Assembly: GCA_025464795.1 (NCBI GenBank)
Contig: JAODNB010000186.1
Coordinates: 1-13,085 of the forward strand
Length of the DNA: 13,085 bases
From: Frankiales bacterium
Lineage (GTDB): Bacteria; Actinomycetota; Actinomycetes; Mycobacteriales; SCTD01
Direction: 5' to 3'
The translations under genes were made by a program, and so were the position numbers. Within the stretch, counting starts at the first letter, position 1. Each line of letters begins with the position of its first letter. Of the stretch, positions 12,781-13,085 are shown one piece after another. The notes below the pieces were generated by a model. The model ran no database searches. It had not been told where the DNA came from and worked only from the letters and a program-made list of their open reading frames with translations.

Positions 12781-13085
12781 CGGACCTCTCCGCGGACCCG
12801 GACCTGCACGGCCTCGACGTGCGCCAGCAGGTCCTCCGCGCCACCGAGGGCAGTGACGCACGGCGCAGCCTCGACGAGCGCGTCGCGGGTGTACTCGACG
12901 AACGACATCCGCTTGAGGAAGCTCTGCGCGGACAATCCCGCGGCGAACCGCGCGGTGCCGCCGGTCGGCAGCACGTGGTTGGAACCGGCGACGTAGTCCC
13001 CGAGCGAGACCGGGGTCCAGGGCCCGATGAACACGGCGCCGGCGTTCCGCACGCGCAGGGCCACGTCGCGGGCGTTCGCCGTCAT
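12777..13085 (-). CDS. hisD: Histidinol dehydrogenase HisD, C-terminal part only
   Basis: The last 102 codons of a zinc enzyme, usually about 430 residues, that oxidises histidinol to histidine with NAD in the final two steps of the pathway. The remainder lies beyond the right edge. Family segments are RNAGAVFIGPWTPVSLGDYVAG (start of the fragment), SNHVLPTGGTAR, SFVEYTRDAL and DLLAHVEAV, the last holding the zinc-ligand His near the C-terminus. The ATG that happens to sit at 13085 is internal and not the start: the frame is HisD from its first residue. hisD and hisC overlap by TTGA, so hisD is upstream in the same message. Confidence 0.95.
   Translation of the reverse strand: MTANARDVALRVRNAGAVFIGPWTPVSLGDYVAGSNHVLPTGGTARFAAGLSAQSFLKRMSFVEYTRDALVEAAPCVTALGGAEDLLAHVEAVQVRVRGEVR

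Noticed and set aside
13083..13085. ATG at the right edge as the hisD start
   Set aside because: HisD family sequence runs right to the edge, and 102 residues are only the C-terminal quarter of the enzyme; the Met is internal.

Overview
The window is high-GC bacterial DNA, very probably from an actinobacterium (Actinomycetota). Supporting signs are dense GTG/TTG starts, ATGA/GTGA/TGATG gene overlaps, a PriA-type HisA (the dual His/Trp isomerase of actinobacteria), a mycothiol-type DinB/MDMPI-fold protein, a PknB-like membrane kinase, and a repeated leaderless-promoter pattern. No tRNA, rRNA, CRISPR array, insertion sequence or phage gene was seen.

Layout, left to right. (1) 2-3486, minus strand: two translationally coupled ABC half-exporters, the second running off the left edge. 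Their motifs are complementary, as in a heterodimer with one degenerate ATP site. (2) 3560-4177, plus: a TIGR03085-like metal-binding protein, convergent with hisF. (3) 4174-4935, minus: hisF. (4) 4990-7649, plus: a membrane Ser/Thr kinase, then a tight trio of a GlsB/YeaQ-like membrane protein, an orphan ParA-type ATPase and a small proline-rich protein. (5) 7658-10547, minus: an MfpA/Qnr-like pentapeptide-repeat gene, priA (hisA), a small basic membrane protein, hisH, a 30-codon membrane micro-ORF and hisB, all overlapping or nearly touching. (6) 10623-11698, plus: a HipA-like kinase coupled to a DUF3037 protein. (7) 11695-13085, minus: hisC and the 3' end of hisD, which continues off the right edge.

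The backbone is a histidine pathway locus read right to left (hisD-hisC, hisB-hisH-priA, hisF). Two plus-strand modules split it: the HipA-like/DUF3037 pair between hisC and hisB, and the kinase/ParA block between priA and hisF. Three small non-enzymatic ORFs (30, 104 and 193 codons) are woven into the central his segment. HisH and HisF together form IGP synthase although their genes lie about 4.3 kb apart. PriA would serve both His and Trp synthesis.

Most transcription-unit starts carry a TANNNT hexamer exactly 6 nt before the start codon, so several mRNAs are probably leaderless. The least understood parts are the ParA trio, the HipA-like/DUF3037 pair, the micro-ORF and the pentapeptide protein inside the his operon. 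I see no single feature that proves a wholly new system; these are the places to look. All family assignments are from reading motifs, without database searches.
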